A DNA stretch of 64,000 nucleotides from Branchiostoma floridae (GCF_000003815.2 NC_049985.1:10599601-10663600), one strand, 5' to 3'. Positions 23,501 through 30,885 are shown, numbered from the stretch's first letter. The notes: generated from the sequence alone by a model not told the origin. Made by a program: numbers and translations.

Positions 23501-26500
23501 TGTTTTTGATTAATACATCTCCATTAGGTCAGCATAGAACTTTTCTTGAGTATTCACATTTTCTGTTTCTAAAATGGGTTTTGCCTTTACTCCAGTCAGG
23601 ATGTTATGAAGTCCATATTGTTTTTGATGACCCCCATAGAAATGGCCCTAGTCCAAAAGATGTTGAAAGAAATAGAAGAGACTCTGTTTTGGAAAATGAC
23701 AATTCAACACTCATTGATTCAATTTCTGATGATACATGCACCCCAAAAGACTGGAGAAAATTCATTTCCTTGCGCCCAAACAAGCGTTTGTTATGTTCTT
23801 ACTTATGTACTTCTTTACTTACAATTTCTACACCTTATTTGAGGCAGCAACAGAAAGTGTTCACAGCTGGGGCTTTTACTGATGATAAGAGAGATATGTG
23901 TTTTGTTTCTTCTGTAGATGGCATCTCTCCATATCCAGACTGTAGGTCCAATCACGAGGAAAGTGACACTCGTGTTTGGCTGCATGCTGCTTCAAGCAGT
24001 TACAAAAACATATTGATTTATTCACCTGATACGGACACGTATCATGTGGGCCTTCCTTTTGTGGGGGATACAGGTAAAAGAATTGTCATTTTACAAAAAG
24101 CTGAACCTGGAAATTGGCAATGTCTGGATGTGAATGAGTTGCTATCTTGTTTTGACAAGGACCCTGATCTTTCCTCCCTTTCTAGAAATCTACTACCCCA
24201 TATAATTCAGTCACTGTTTATTAGCACAGGGTGTGATTATGTTTCCTTTTTTGTTGGCCTTGGTAAGGTATCATTTATGAAAACTTTCTTTCAGTTTTCA
24301 GAATTCATTTCTGGTGGAAACTCTGTCCAAACTAGTGGTTCTCTTTCTTGTGCAGATAAAGATACAGGGTTCTTGGCTTTTGTTCGTTTAGTTGGTAGTG
24401 TTTACTTTCAAAAACACCGTACAGCTTTTCTTAAGTACTCATCACCAGCCCAACTTTTCAGAGAAATGAGGGGGGAAAATATTTCAAAGATTCATGAAAA
24501 CTGGTTACAAGTTATTAGGGGTGCCATCTTTGAAAGAATAGAGTTTGAAGATAATAGTTTACCTTCCTTTCAGTCCCTTTGGTTCCATTGGTTACGTTCT
24601 TGTTGGGTTTACCTTACTTGGGCTCAGGCTTTAGAGCAGGACTTTTCTTCTGTATTATTAGATAGGTATGGCTGGGAAATAGATAATCACGGTAATTTAA
24701 TGATTACTTGGGATTCTAAAGAAAATATTGAAAAGGTGCAGAAGACTGTGGAGTTTTTAACCAGGGGGTGTAAATGTAAAAGTGGGTGCTCTAGTAAAAG
24801 ATGTAAGTGTCTCAAGAAAGGTCAAGCATGTGGTCCGGGATGTAGGTGTTTAGATTGTTCTAATTCTATTTGTTGTGAGCAAAATCAGGTAGGTCAGGAC
24901 AATGCAGAAACAGATTCAGATACAAGTAGCACTAGTGATGATCAAGACTATGTAAATCTTATAGATGACTTTTATTGTGGTAGTCTGTCTTTATTAGATA
25001 ATATTTCTGATTCAGAATTTTCTGAGGTAGAGTAATAATGAGTGAATATGACTGTCTATAGTTTAGGTATAGGTGAGTGGAAGCTGGTCTTTTCTGTACT
25101 CCTTCACCCCCTTTCTCTCCCTCTCTCCTTTTTTCCAACGAACCCCTTCCTGCTAGGTTTAGACATCTGCCCCCGTAGGTAGGTTAGAGGCGCCTGACCC
25201 CTGTAAAGGTCGTACTTAACGACGTCAACATGGGGTACATCACACAGATCCCCGAGTTGACGGGAAAGGCGTAACCCCGCACTTTGGTACGGGTGCAGGT
25301 TGGAGGTTCTGACTATTATTTCCTTACTCCAGCTCTCCCTCACCTATGGGTTAGATTTTGAGTTTCCGTCTGTACCTTCTGGGTTTTTGCTTAACTTATA
25401 ATCATAGATGTTATATCATAAATTTTTGATTCTGAATAACTCATATATAATTCATATATGATATGATATAACCTTGAAATTAGTCTATAATATATGTAAT
25501 ATGATATAATATAAAAAATGTAATATATGAATCTAACATGAATATATAATAAATTAGTCTTGATATGGTATAGCATAGATAAAGATGCTAAAAGTAGAAT
25601 AGACTAAGTGGGTGAGTGTGAGTATAAAATGTCTGACTGAGTGTGTGATATGGGTAATCAATGAACGGTAAGTACCAATATGACATATGGATATTAACAT
25701 GTTTTTGTTTTTGCATTAGGTGGAGTTCTACCCCAGAACAGCTGAGGATGTGCCTCTAGCAGCGAAGAGTGTTTTCAACTTTCCTTTCTTTGATTGACAT
25801 TGTAGTATTGCATATAAGTAATTAGTCCATCAATCATTAGCTGGCACCATTTCCTAATGAGTAAACTGATTCAGATATAGCAACCTAAGACTCTTAAAGA
25901 ATTTTGATAACATACTGTGAAATTGTGTTTCCTACAGGTGATGTTCTGCTATGGACCTGAAGAGGGTGACTACTGTGTTAGTTAATCAGATCATTTGGCA
26001 TGATTGGAATTATATCATTCTGGCAAAAAACGTCAGATGTTTGGCGGCAAATTCCTGATATACAGTTACACTACAAGAATTGTTTCCAATTTGGCATTGA
26101 TGTTTAGACATGACATGCATTGTTTTTCAATTTCATGCAATAAAGTTTGGCTTATATTTAACATATATATGACTCTTTGTATATTTTGTATTGTACAATA
26201 GCAAGGAATGTCAATCATAGACTTTAATATAGTCAGAGTCTGGGGTATTGCGGAAAAGAAAAAAAAGTTGACACTTTTGGGTATATGTAACTTAGGTACA
26301 TGATGATTGAACATGAACTTATGTAACCAGTAGCNNNNNNNNNNNNNNNNNNNNNNNNNNNNNNNNNNNNNNNNNNNNNNNNNNNNNNNNNNNNNNNNNN
26401 NNNNNNNNNNNNNNNNNNNNNNNNNNNNNNNNNNATCACACCTTGTATGAGTATGAAATGTTGTTAGTTAAGCATAGGGTAATCCTGGTGAGGTTTGAAA

Positions 26501-29500
26501 TCGGGAATCGCAATCGCAGGACGACCTCTTGCAGTTTTGATAAGATATCAGTCCAAAGTGAAAAACCTTGATACCTCTTGCTATTATCATAAATGCCTTG
26601 AGAAAAATGAAAAAGTGTAGAAGAGTGCGTAGATAGAGGTAAGTGTATGAAGTTGGTAATGATACGCTTGACAAAATTAGGGTTGAAAACTTTGAAGAAC
26701 TTTTTTTTAACTGACTTGTAACGTTAGGTCAAACAATAACTACACCAAGTACATATCATATGAACGAACAATAAGAAGACATCTTAAAACTGAAAATATT
26801 CCCAGTATGATCAGTATAAATAAGCTATGAATTAAAAGGGAAGTCACGGACACTTTTCTCTCGAGATTTCGAAAAAAAAAACGCGGCCGCAGCCAGGGCG
26901 CAGCTAACCTTTTGTCGACCGAAACCTTTGAGAAATGGGCCAATCCGCGGCACGCGCGCTGCTTACATGTGGTGCGTTCTGGAATCAAAATGACCGCTCC
27001 TAAATGACATGGCCTCGCGCGGATTGGGGGCATTTGCTTTTCGCACTTGAAATGTATAATGAATCGTATACCGCCGGAAAGTAGAATTTTTGCTTTTTCA
27101 TGTACACTAAATTTCCTGTTGGTTTGAAATCTACACGAGGGTGAAAACAAGAGGGGAATCTACACGAAAATCACCTATTTTCGAGTCGCTATATTTAAGG
27201 GATTGCGATGAAACAGCAGTTTAAAAAACTATCGGAGTAAAGAATGAAGCTAAAATATTGTAAATGATGTGAAACTAAGTAGATACGGGGTTATATACTC
27301 CAGGAGGAAGCTTTTCTGTAACGCGTGTTGACGCCCGGAGTCATGGAACGGACTACTTTCTCTCGCGGAAGGAAAATAAAACTGCCTCGAACTCTCGACG
27401 TGGCTGGGCGGCTGTAGAGAAGCTTTACAAAAGTTTATTCACCCATGTGCTGTTAATACGTTTGAGAAACATTTGTAATGAACAACTTTGGTTGTGTGTG
27501 TAGACATACATGTTAAACGTATCAATCATCTATATTCTAAGTAATTTGTAGAACGGTAGTAAAAGTTCCTTCCCCTCGCGTTGCACCTGTCTGCGGTTCA
27601 ACCACTTTGTTGAATTTCCTGAGCGGTTCAACCACTTTGTTGAATTTCCTGAGTACTTCGGCTGTTGACCTCTGACATTTGGGCAAACAACATGATTATT
27701 TGACATCGTTGTAAATCAATCCGCTCAGCGTATTGTAAACTCCTTACGGTCTGATATCGCGTGCTGGGGGACGCTCACGGTGGGAACATTCTTACAACAC
27801 AACAGGACTCCAAGGTTCTGAATCTTTTAGCTTTAGATATATAACAAATGTTTCTTCTGACTCTACAACATTTGAATTGAAGTCGCGAATTATCTGCGCG
27901 AATTGACTATTTTATGTAGAAAACAATATTGATACTGTCGTCGACTCTGATTGTTAGAAATAAAGACTTCGTGAGAAGACCCCCTAGAGTAACAATTCAT
28001 TGATTCAGACCTATATGGAATACCTTCAACGTGTTGCCAAATTATAAACTAGAAGAAGAAACAGTCACTAAATTGTGCTCGGGTATGTTTGTTCCATGGC
28101 ACTGTCTTCTAACGGTACGTTGGACATATAAAAATACATATTAACGAAAACTAAATAGGTGAATTGTGCTTGTTAATAAAATAAAGTATTCAGGACAGGG
28201 GATACATTTCTCCAAGTCTCACGCTCAGTGATGACGTATTTGTCTGTTGTAACAGATCCAAGTCTATTTGGTCCTGCCCCTAAGCACACAGCCAGCCTTC
28301 TCATTTAGAAGTATCGTTTTCGAGCAAACATGAAGTTTTCACATAAAATCGCTCCCCACGGTTTACCCTTGGCAAACAGCCGGCGGTGCCTCTGATGTTC
28401 GCTCCAGAGGGAACAAAAGCTATCGGCGTATTGCGCATGTAAGTGGGGGGAGAAATGATAGGAAAGTTTGCCGTGTCAACTCCGGGTACAAGCAGACAAC
28501 GCGCGGGGAGGTTTGTTGTGCCGACGGCGCGGCGTGCCTGCGTCATCACGGCCCGGCCACAGACTCACCAATGCGTTTTTAAAGATCCGCCTTACTGCAT
28601 TATGACAAGCCATTACTCCTGCCGCAGCCGACATCAAAGGCGCGCCAATACCTGAGTTACCTGGACAGACGTTCTATTTTGTACTCCATTGTTTTCTCTG
28701 TGTGCGAATCGTTCCCAACAGGTGATTGGAGAATAACGTATATGTTGATCGATTGATGGAAACTTCCGAAAAAAATGTGTAGTATTGCGGGAGTGGATGA
28801 AATCACGCTGAACAAGGAGGTTATATAACCTCTTTGATCAATTGTGTAACTTTGTCTTGTCGGACCAAATGTTTTGCAAAATGATGGAAAAGTCGAACAG
28901 TAAAAAATTGTTGCTATTTTTCAAATATGTATGTTTGACGGATATCAGTTTATGACTATGTCATCTACTATAGAAAGGTGACAGACGTGCAGTCCAATAA
29001 TATTGAACGAATTGTCAACACGTGTGCGTATTGCTAATGTTGATATAACGGTACCGATATCCTAGAAACAGTGCATAACAAATTATTGAAACAATAGCAG
29101 TGACAGGTAGATAGAAACAAACATACATACATACATACATACATACAGCATGTTCTACATATTAATCTAAGGTCAAGGTCAACATAGACCAAGTCGGTTT
29201 CTGCTCTTACGTTGTACCAAAGTGCACAACTCGAAAAACAAACTACAAGATGAAAACCATACAGCTGCTTGACGATTGGATGTACTAGTATAGACAGTAG
29301 ACTGTTAACTACTTTATTATAACAATAGGTCAAGGTTATCATTAATATTTACATTCTGTTGGTTTGACTACAAACGTTATCAGGGTTATATACAGAGGTT
29401 AGGCTCCGGCTATTTCTTAAACGATTTTAGGCGTTTTTCATCGGGCTTTTTAATTTGTACTGTTTTCTTGATGTCTCGCGGCCTAAATAAAAATAGAAAG

Positions 29501-30866
29501 CCCCATAAAACGTCTAAAAGGGTAATAATAAAACAGCCGGAGCCTAACCTCTGCTAGGAGAGTACCAAAGACGATAGAATACATGATATAACATAGAACA
29601 GGACATTAGTACTACAGTTTCCCCTCACTTCTGTAGGTAAAGAAGGCGTTCTCCGCTGCCACCCTGACCTAGCGGGACGACTGGCGCAGGCCGGACAGCT
29701 CACGGCGGAGTCTACTCAGGAGCAGCGGTCTGCCGGGCTGGACCAGCTCACTCAGGACGAGCTCAGCACACTCACGGACTTAAACCAGCAGTACTGTATT
29801 CAGTTATTTCATAATAGAACACAGTAGATGGGTCATCATTCACATTTCCGAACCGGCCCCCGACCGGGCAGTTTGCAAGAACAATACGTGTAATAAAATA
29901 CAACAAAATACTAGTACATGAAACCAAGGAGCTCCTTGATGAAACTTAAAATTACTGAGTACACTCACAGACTTAAACTAGCAGTACTGTATTCATTTAT
30001 TCTATCATAGAACACAGTAGATGGGTCAACATTCACATTTCCAAACCGGCCCCCGACCGGGCAGTTTGCGAGAACAATACGTGCAATAAAAGACAACAAA
30101 ATACATGAAACTTAAGATTACTCAGTACACTCACGGACTTAAAAAAACAGCAGTTCTGTATTCATTTATTTCATATATTAGTACCGCAAATGGGTCTCCG
30201 CTTCAACATGAACTAAAGGTAGGATCGTATTTCTAAACCGGGGCCCGGCCGGGCAGCTTGCGGGAACAAAAGGTACGATATAAAACATACCAAAACACAT
30301 AAAACTTATAAATGAAATTAGCCCTGAGCATAATTTGTATATTTCTTGATATACACTTCTATGTTTTTCTTTCCCGCAAACAGCCCGGCCGGGCCCCGGT
30401 TTGGAAATGTGACCCTAGCATACTGCAGGGGCAATACAAAATACATAGGCGAGAAAATAAATACAGTTACATAAGTTACACAAACAATAAAGTTATAATA
30501 CATGCAAAACCACATCCGTCAAGTCAAAAGCCAATTCCAAAATCATTCAACGCAAGCTCTTATTTGATCTTGGAGATCAGTGTTCAGGTATGAATACAGG
30601 TATTCAAGTTCCTGCTGTCTGCTATGAAAGTTCTAGTCTCTTGTTTTGAAGTCTTCCTTCTGTTTCCTTGGTTAAGGTACAAGGTCAAGTTCGGCTTCCC
30701 GTTCGTCATCTGTGCCCGGCTGAACAAGAAGGCCGCCATCTTGAACGGATTGACGGAGCGGTTGAAGCACTCTGCGGAGGAGGAGACGCTCGCTGGGGTG
30801 GAGGAGGTGAAGAAGATCTGTCAGCTGAGGATAGTGGATATCGTGACGTCAGAGGCCAAGTTATAG
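14345..30866 (+). CDS. URAD: URAD: 2-oxo-4-hydroxy-4-carboxy-5-ureidoimidazoline (OHCU) decarboxylase, 3 exons, 175 aa
   Basis: Exons 14345-14528, 29637-29790 and 30677-30866 join in frame. The enzyme turns OHCU into S-allantoin, the last of three steps from urate after uricase and HIU hydrolase, in the peroxisome. The protein shows the family's F-GNVVE-C-LAAAAVW block (residues 21-36), RCHPDLAG (68-75), STQEQ-AGL (87-95) and FGFPFVIC (118-125). H70, E90 and R164 align by position with the catalytic His, Glu and Arg I recall for the zebrafish enzyme. The length matches the usual ~170 aa. The C-terminus AKL is a peroxisomal targeting signal type 1. Intron 1 is 15.1 kb and houses a large transposon gene in the same orientation; intron 2 contains a triplicated copy of the exon 2 end. 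URAD next to Cdx matches vertebrate gene order. Confidence 0.93.
15878..15904 (+). CDS. probable short first coding exon of the transposon gene
   Basis: ATG at 15878 (nine codons, MYGLSAKMA) runs to a textbook 5' splice site GCG/GTAAGT at 15905. The acceptor TTTTTTCTTGTTTCAG at 17213 continues in the same phase into IILAFSDSI, the start of the SGNH domain. A second in-frame ATG (15899) lies in AAAATGGCG. Splicing restores the hydrophobic strand before the catalytic Ser, which the unspliced ATG at 17205 would also give with MFQ. The exon is inferred. Confidence 0.5.
16058..16167 (+). repeat. left copy of a 110-bp direct repeat flanking the transposon gene
   Basis: It begins GATTGGGGGCGTTTGCTTTT (then CGCAC) and ends TCCTGTTGGTTTGAAATCT. 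The right copy (27022-27132) has the same two blocks with one mismatch in the first, 111 bp long, with a diverged middle. Same orientation, about 11 kb apart. Confidence 0.7.
16898..17075. mobile_element. MITE, 178 bp, with TA target duplication
   Basis: Ends CAGTCAAACCTGT (16898-16910) and ACAGGTTTGACTG (17063-17075) are perfect inverted repeats flanked by TA on both sides (16896-16897, 17076-17077), as expected of a Tc1/mariner-type non-autonomous element. Inside, a GGCCACCTGTCYATAGTGGCC unit is repeated. It lies in the intron between the transposon's first and second exons, a later insertion. Confidence 0.85.
17214..18629 (+). CDS. SGNH/GDSL hydrolase domain followed by a 25-aa tandem repeat (N-terminal part of the transposon protein)
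   Basis: Residues from IILAFSDSI onward form an SGNH hydrolase-like domain of about 165 aa. It has a block I-like FSDS (candidate nucleophile Ser), VFVHAGTN (block III, catalytic Asn) and DGLHLSRAG (block V, catalytic Asp and His). SGNH esterase domains are known from CR1-type retrotransposons; here one precedes a DNA transposase. A charged linker leads into ten copies of a 25-aa unit (consensus VPVVRSAPGKVVGGSVGKGP, then SQPRG). The frame stops at 18627-18629. The next frame continues the same repeat, so this is probably the front of one longer protein broken by a 1-nt change near 18615-18630. Starting at the acceptor at 17213 is preferred; an unspliced start would be ATG 17205. Confidence 0.7.
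   Translation: MILAFSDSICKYVSNHATFSSDILFSLNAHPGASVYDLTSDISRHPFVEPDLVFVHAGTNCLPMHRPLSRTLDDFSYLISVTKSRFPSASVVISSILPRFDSEVYDRRRSELNSHLLHLCSRQGVFFLDNGSRARRAMFSVDGLHLSRAGNISYAKYLSFSLSHYLQLHRRSCQHRFTLRGEEWPGLGTDGGSGKKDKEHPGEEPKSGEYQGQVEWARVVRQGGPVARAAPGKVEGGSVGKGPSQPRGVPVVRSAPGKVVGGSVGKGPSQPRGVPVVRSAPGKVVGGSVGKGPSQPRGVPVVRSAPGKVEGGSVGKGPSHPRGVPVVRSAPGKVVGGSVGKGPSQPRGVPVVRSAPGKVVGGSVGKGPSQPRGVPVVRSAPGKVVGGSVGKGPSQPRGVPVVRSAPGKVVGGSVGKGPSQPRGVPVVRSARGKVEGGSVGKGPSQRRGVAVARAAPGKVKGGNAGKGPLLA
17886..18705 (+). repeat. 75-bp coding minisatellite, about 11 units
   Basis: Units of exactly 75 bp (CCCAGGGGAGTACCCGTAGT, then TAGATCGGCCCCAGGGAAGG and so on) run from about 17886. Inner units are nearly identical; outer ones are diverged (ARAAPGKVEGG at the start, AAPGKVKGGNAGKGP near the end). 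The last, degenerate unit (VTPGKVEGGSTGKGPSRPR) is read in the second frame. Because the period is a multiple of three, unit number can change without shifting frame. Confidence 0.95.
18601..25035 (+). CDS. Academ-like transposase with XPG/FEN1-type nuclease and CXC domain, 2144 aa frame
   Basis: One uninterrupted frame. From the N-terminus: the last repeat unit (to ~45); a basic/Ser-rich region; a 15-aa tandem repeat (~171-260); zinc-type clusters PCFSACAHC…CVCRSCERKF (~374-437) and CTHCCK…CPS…CNNCYQC (~518-566). A transposase-like core follows, with VVVGDAKTYDHL (D1123), IIFPGDWHTLKNY (D1150), AIRSGNWNLRLYS and VALDESHEMLIN (D1385, E1386, E1389), a plausible acidic triad. Next come motifs of FEN1/XPG nucleases: VHIVFDD followed by basic residues (~1675-1695), HEESDTRVWLHA (~1784), IYSPDTDTYHVG (~1806) and STGCDYVSF (~1875). 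It ends with a Tesmin/TSO1-like CXC domain (CKCKSGC…CKCL…CGPGC, ~2057-2087) and an acidic tail. Mobilises DNA in the nucleus by inference. The annotated Met lies inside repeat sequence and is unlikely to be the real start. Confidence 0.75.
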   Translation: MQGRVLSWPRGGPVPKPRVTPGKVEGGSTGKGPSRPRSTRTLSKSEWKNMMNKRLSQFKEAQDKGEVVCGIGCEGEDVQYVICPTGWSSCKLRKGKESTGVLGGFSRGKTRCRRVSGKAKREKLSVPTRLEVRMLYSGPLNPSGWVEKVNQVGTSTCKSSEEEVGDDVNVSDSVTCKSSEQVGDVSDSVTCKSSEQVGDVSDSVTCKSSEQVGDVSDSVTCKSSKQVGDVSDSVTCKSSKQVGDVSDSVTCKSSKQEGGDVGNMVTCDSSKEGGEDISVSDSCKTVDTLGLFSFFVIFKGKLFTLWSTSKCVKVCKLKKLISNLCECSVMCRSLSIGGDILFDENKVVEVHDRTVTVTLFGCGGGKTINFHPGRPCFSACAHCKKPSTFEEYRHPQGWNDTLRNWVIDNTGLSSTDCVCRSCERKFRRLQAQPDSVSSSLTDNSQKLSQAVLEKNCFMSEFGLCQNLSNHERQNVSVDDMMSYISSISDLAAGCNTLPNSISLCTFHYFQFYRFCDEDKCTHCCKVIRSHKRKRFCPSLNIPQSALKLADSTLSEGSILCNNCYQCLYRSGNLVKEEKNLEKRLEMLKTLDVKCSLENIPELALHQVSCKVGEMFLENKSLLLVDAYDLFVETIQMLLSEFQNEEQCDEVDAFSFTSKWLLVGLLSDLGNFILIHKSSSESNKLSLLLYSKDCDLIESLHLALYAARLNTYKRDLELKSIQSNVASMFTDVNKDVLNSSLLSSLMYMNSLIHQESSKFIDKFVQCPTSLHEIDMMQISKEINPVVWNFIVVLTMHKSEIPSSDFETFDMNEHYLAFLKDNSSHSSSKFLRRLFATFLILFIVSDGQCSYPFHMINSELIHSYSQSTDLMQLLNRLGVCCSNDSHRRFISGMLDKLKLEDNHYNLTEGSFTVASIDNINSGSPHAAVTGSPRGWNGTSIQAVQPKPKSLLIPKPNSSVHSSEDISVCVGNVTETDEPVSKKIKLVSKFRQRKRSPKEIDHSTLSLTPPSCVQSIVPSTPISLTFKQFGISEEEMKESHKFNSEVLLYQFERCISDLTESSYKLPSLKCKLFLERDPVTEKSNIAYLSIMNENADCKETMLKALNFLHTSFNVGVDIEYLVVVGDAKTYDHLLKLKQEYGPALSWLIIFPGDWHTLKNYQNALMKVYWEGGLKQIASGRIKGQTLLSVGLCKHFKRTHKFLLQVWEALYRCEIEAFLEYRRNSTDTTDQCSSSCSFSAQTIVDKVRVFLDSVPHFSDPGFDRDNFVRRQELLKMELEGIEDDFKEFCSRACARDEVFLFWHRFVHDDFMAYISLFIAIRSGNWNLRLYSYKMMAPLFHAFDHVIYSRIIPLHLCDILSCPGHILRYFQEGGFVTSINSVNYSNVALDESHEMLINRDTKEVITGPNKFVIEDLVLYLPYRAKLIKQVKQQILVKANCRTQNDLSPAIIEQERLNIVYYAKKVVDAHIFSTPVHDRCLSQPFTGASISDIQREDLLKFREIGKASLDTFIRFRILNNPSNKAPQRRKSLRTFSQIKMTKSRVSKSEKDKKLVLECYRRAVSWSQNQNKPLSEIAHLLDLPQLGQFLELPRALCNADGVPHKGAKSATTSFFQSRYNTAFTKMYPVGFSPQCSVLEGMFLINTSPLGQHRTFLEYSHFLFLKWVLPLLQSGCYEVHIVFDDPHRNGPSPKDVERNRRDSVLENDNSTLIDSISDDTCTPKDWRKFISLRPNKRLLCSYLCTSLLTISTPYLRQQQKVFTAGAFTDDKRDMCFVSSVDGISPYPDCRSNHEESDTRVWLHAASSSYKNILIYSPDTDTYHVGLPFVGDTGKRIVILQKAEPGNWQCLDVNELLSCFDKDPDLSSLSRNLLPHIIQSLFISTGCDYVSFFVGLGKVSFMKTFFQFSEFISGGNSVQTSGSLSCADKDTGFLAFVRLVGSVYFQKHRTAFLKYSSPAQLFREMRGENISKIHENWLQVIRGAIFERIEFEDNSLPSFQSLWFHWLRSCWVYLTWAQALEQDFSSVLLDRYGWEIDNHGNLMITWDSKENIEKVQKTVEFLTRGCKCKSGCSSKRCKCLKKGQACGPGCRCLDCSNSICCEQNQVGQDNAETDSDTSSTSDDQDYVNLIDDFYCGSLSLLDNISDSEFSEVE
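19111..19380 (+). repeat. 45-bp coding tandem repeat, six units
   Basis: Units start at 19111, 19156, 19201, 19246, 19291 and 19336 and encode SDSVTCKSSEQVGDV with E/K alternation in later units. Again a multiple of three. Each unit has one Cys. Confidence 0.95.
26335..26434. other. assembly gap, 100 N
   Basis: Exactly 100 N, so size unknown. It falls downstream of the transposase frame and may hide part of the element's 3' end. Confidence 0.99.
27022..27132 (+). repeat. right copy of the direct repeat flanking the transposon gene
   Basis: 111 bp beginning GATTGGGGGCATTTGCTTTT (then CGCAC) and ending TCCTGTTGGTTTGAAATCT, matching 16058-16167 in the same orientation. Confidence 0.7.
27594..27653. 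repeat. 30-bp perfect tandem duplication
   Basis: CGGTTCAACCACTTTGTTGA plus ten further bases occurs twice head to tail without mismatch. Confidence 0.95.
28813..28836. repeat. hairpin of the CCAAGGAGGTTA family
   Basis: CAAGGAGGTTAT/ATAACCTCTTTG forms a near-perfect 24-base palindrome, with the same arm sequence as at 1200, 7024 and 49873. Confidence 0.7.
29393..29553. mobile_element. MITE-like element, 161 bp, upstream of URAD exon 2
   Basis: CAGAGGTTAGGCTCCGGCT (29393-29411) and AGCCGGAGCCTAACCTCTG (29535-29553) are perfect 19-bp inverted repeats, and pairing continues imperfectly inwards (TTTTAGGCGTTTT / AAAACGTCTAAAA). Almost the whole element can fold on itself. It ends 83 bp before URAD exon 2. 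Confidence 0.85.
29637..29790 (+). CDS. URAD: URAD exon 2
   Basis: This exon encodes the end of codon 62 to the first two bases of codon 113. It carries RCHPDLAG with the catalytic His and STQEQRSAGL with the catalytic Glu. The acceptor is CACTTCTGTAG at 29636. The donor CA/GTACTG at 29791 is weak but is the only one joining in frame to exon 3 (…NQ-QYKVKFGFPF). Confidence 0.93.
29762..30300 (+). repeat. three tandem copies of the URAD exon 2 end plus a MITE fragment
   Basis: CTCAGCACACTCACGGACTT (29762), CTGAGTACACTCACAGACTT (29955) and CTCAGTACACTCACGGACTT (30121) start three units of about 193, 166 and 170 bp. Each goes on through the AGCAGTACTGTATTCA-like splice-donor region into the CCGGCCCCCGACCGGGCAG arm of the MITE family. 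Units two and three are non-coding but keep or nearly keep the donor (the third has AGTTCTG). Confidence 0.9.
30222..30415. mobile_element. MITE, ~194 bp, second full copy of the CCGGGGCCCGGCC family
   Basis: The left arm CTAAACCGGGGCCCGGCCGG (then GCAGCTTGCGGGAA) and the right arm TTCCCGCAAACAGCCCGGCC (then GGGCCCCGGTTTGGAAATG) are long inverted repeats. The interior matches 13102-13253 (AATTAGCCCTGAGCATAATT versus AATAGCCCTGGCATTATT). It sits in URAD intron 2. Confidence 0.85.
30677..30866 (+). CDS. URAD: URAD exon 3 (C-terminal)
   Basis: It begins after TTGGTTAAG (30676) with the last base of codon 113 and encodes QYKVKFGFPFVICARLNKKA through to the stop TAG at 30864-30866. It contains R164 and the C-terminal AKL peroxisomal signal. 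Confidence 0.93.
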
Positions 30867-30879
30867 TTCTCTACAAGAC

Positions 30880-30885
30880 AATAAA
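30880..30885 (+). terminator. URAD poly(A) signal
   Basis: AATAAA only 14 bases after the URAD stop codon. The 3' UTR would be very short. Confidence 0.6.

Larger units (their letters stand above)
15878..25035 (+). mobile_element. Academ-like DNA transposon gene inside URAD intron 1 (minimum extent)
   Basis: The coding part comprises a short spliced first exon (15878-15904), an SGNH-plus-repeat frame (17214-18629) and a 2144-aa transposase/nuclease frame (18601-25035). A transposase core joined to an XPG/FEN1-type nuclease and Cys-rich zinc clusters is the combination I know for the Academ superfamily. Codon use is AT-rich from about 19460 onwards, unlike the GC-rich URAD and homeobox exons. 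I did not find convincing terminal inverted repeats or target-site duplications, so the true ends are unknown. A 110-bp diverged direct repeat (16058-16167 and 27022-27132) brackets most of it, suggesting the inserted DNA reaches at least 27132. Confidence 0.7.
25036..29636. other. remaining URAD intron 1 sequence downstream of the transposase
   Basis: It holds the transposon's probable 3' region, including an inverted repeat GTCAACATGGGG/CCCCGAGTTGAC at about 25225-25262. There is a very AT-rich stretch (about 25390-25570), a gap (26335-26434), the right 110-bp direct repeat (27022-27132), a 30-bp duplication (27594-27653), a hairpin (28813-28836), an (ACAT)n microsatellite near 29123-29146 and a MITE (29393-29553). 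No host exon is supported. Confidence 0.5.

Noticed and set aside
15878-27132. Reading the large intronic element as a retrovirus-like or LTR element because of its direct repeats
   Set aside because: No reverse transcriptase, protease or integrase motifs are seen in the frames; the direct repeats are short and diverged, while the nuclease and transposase motifs point to a DNA transposon.
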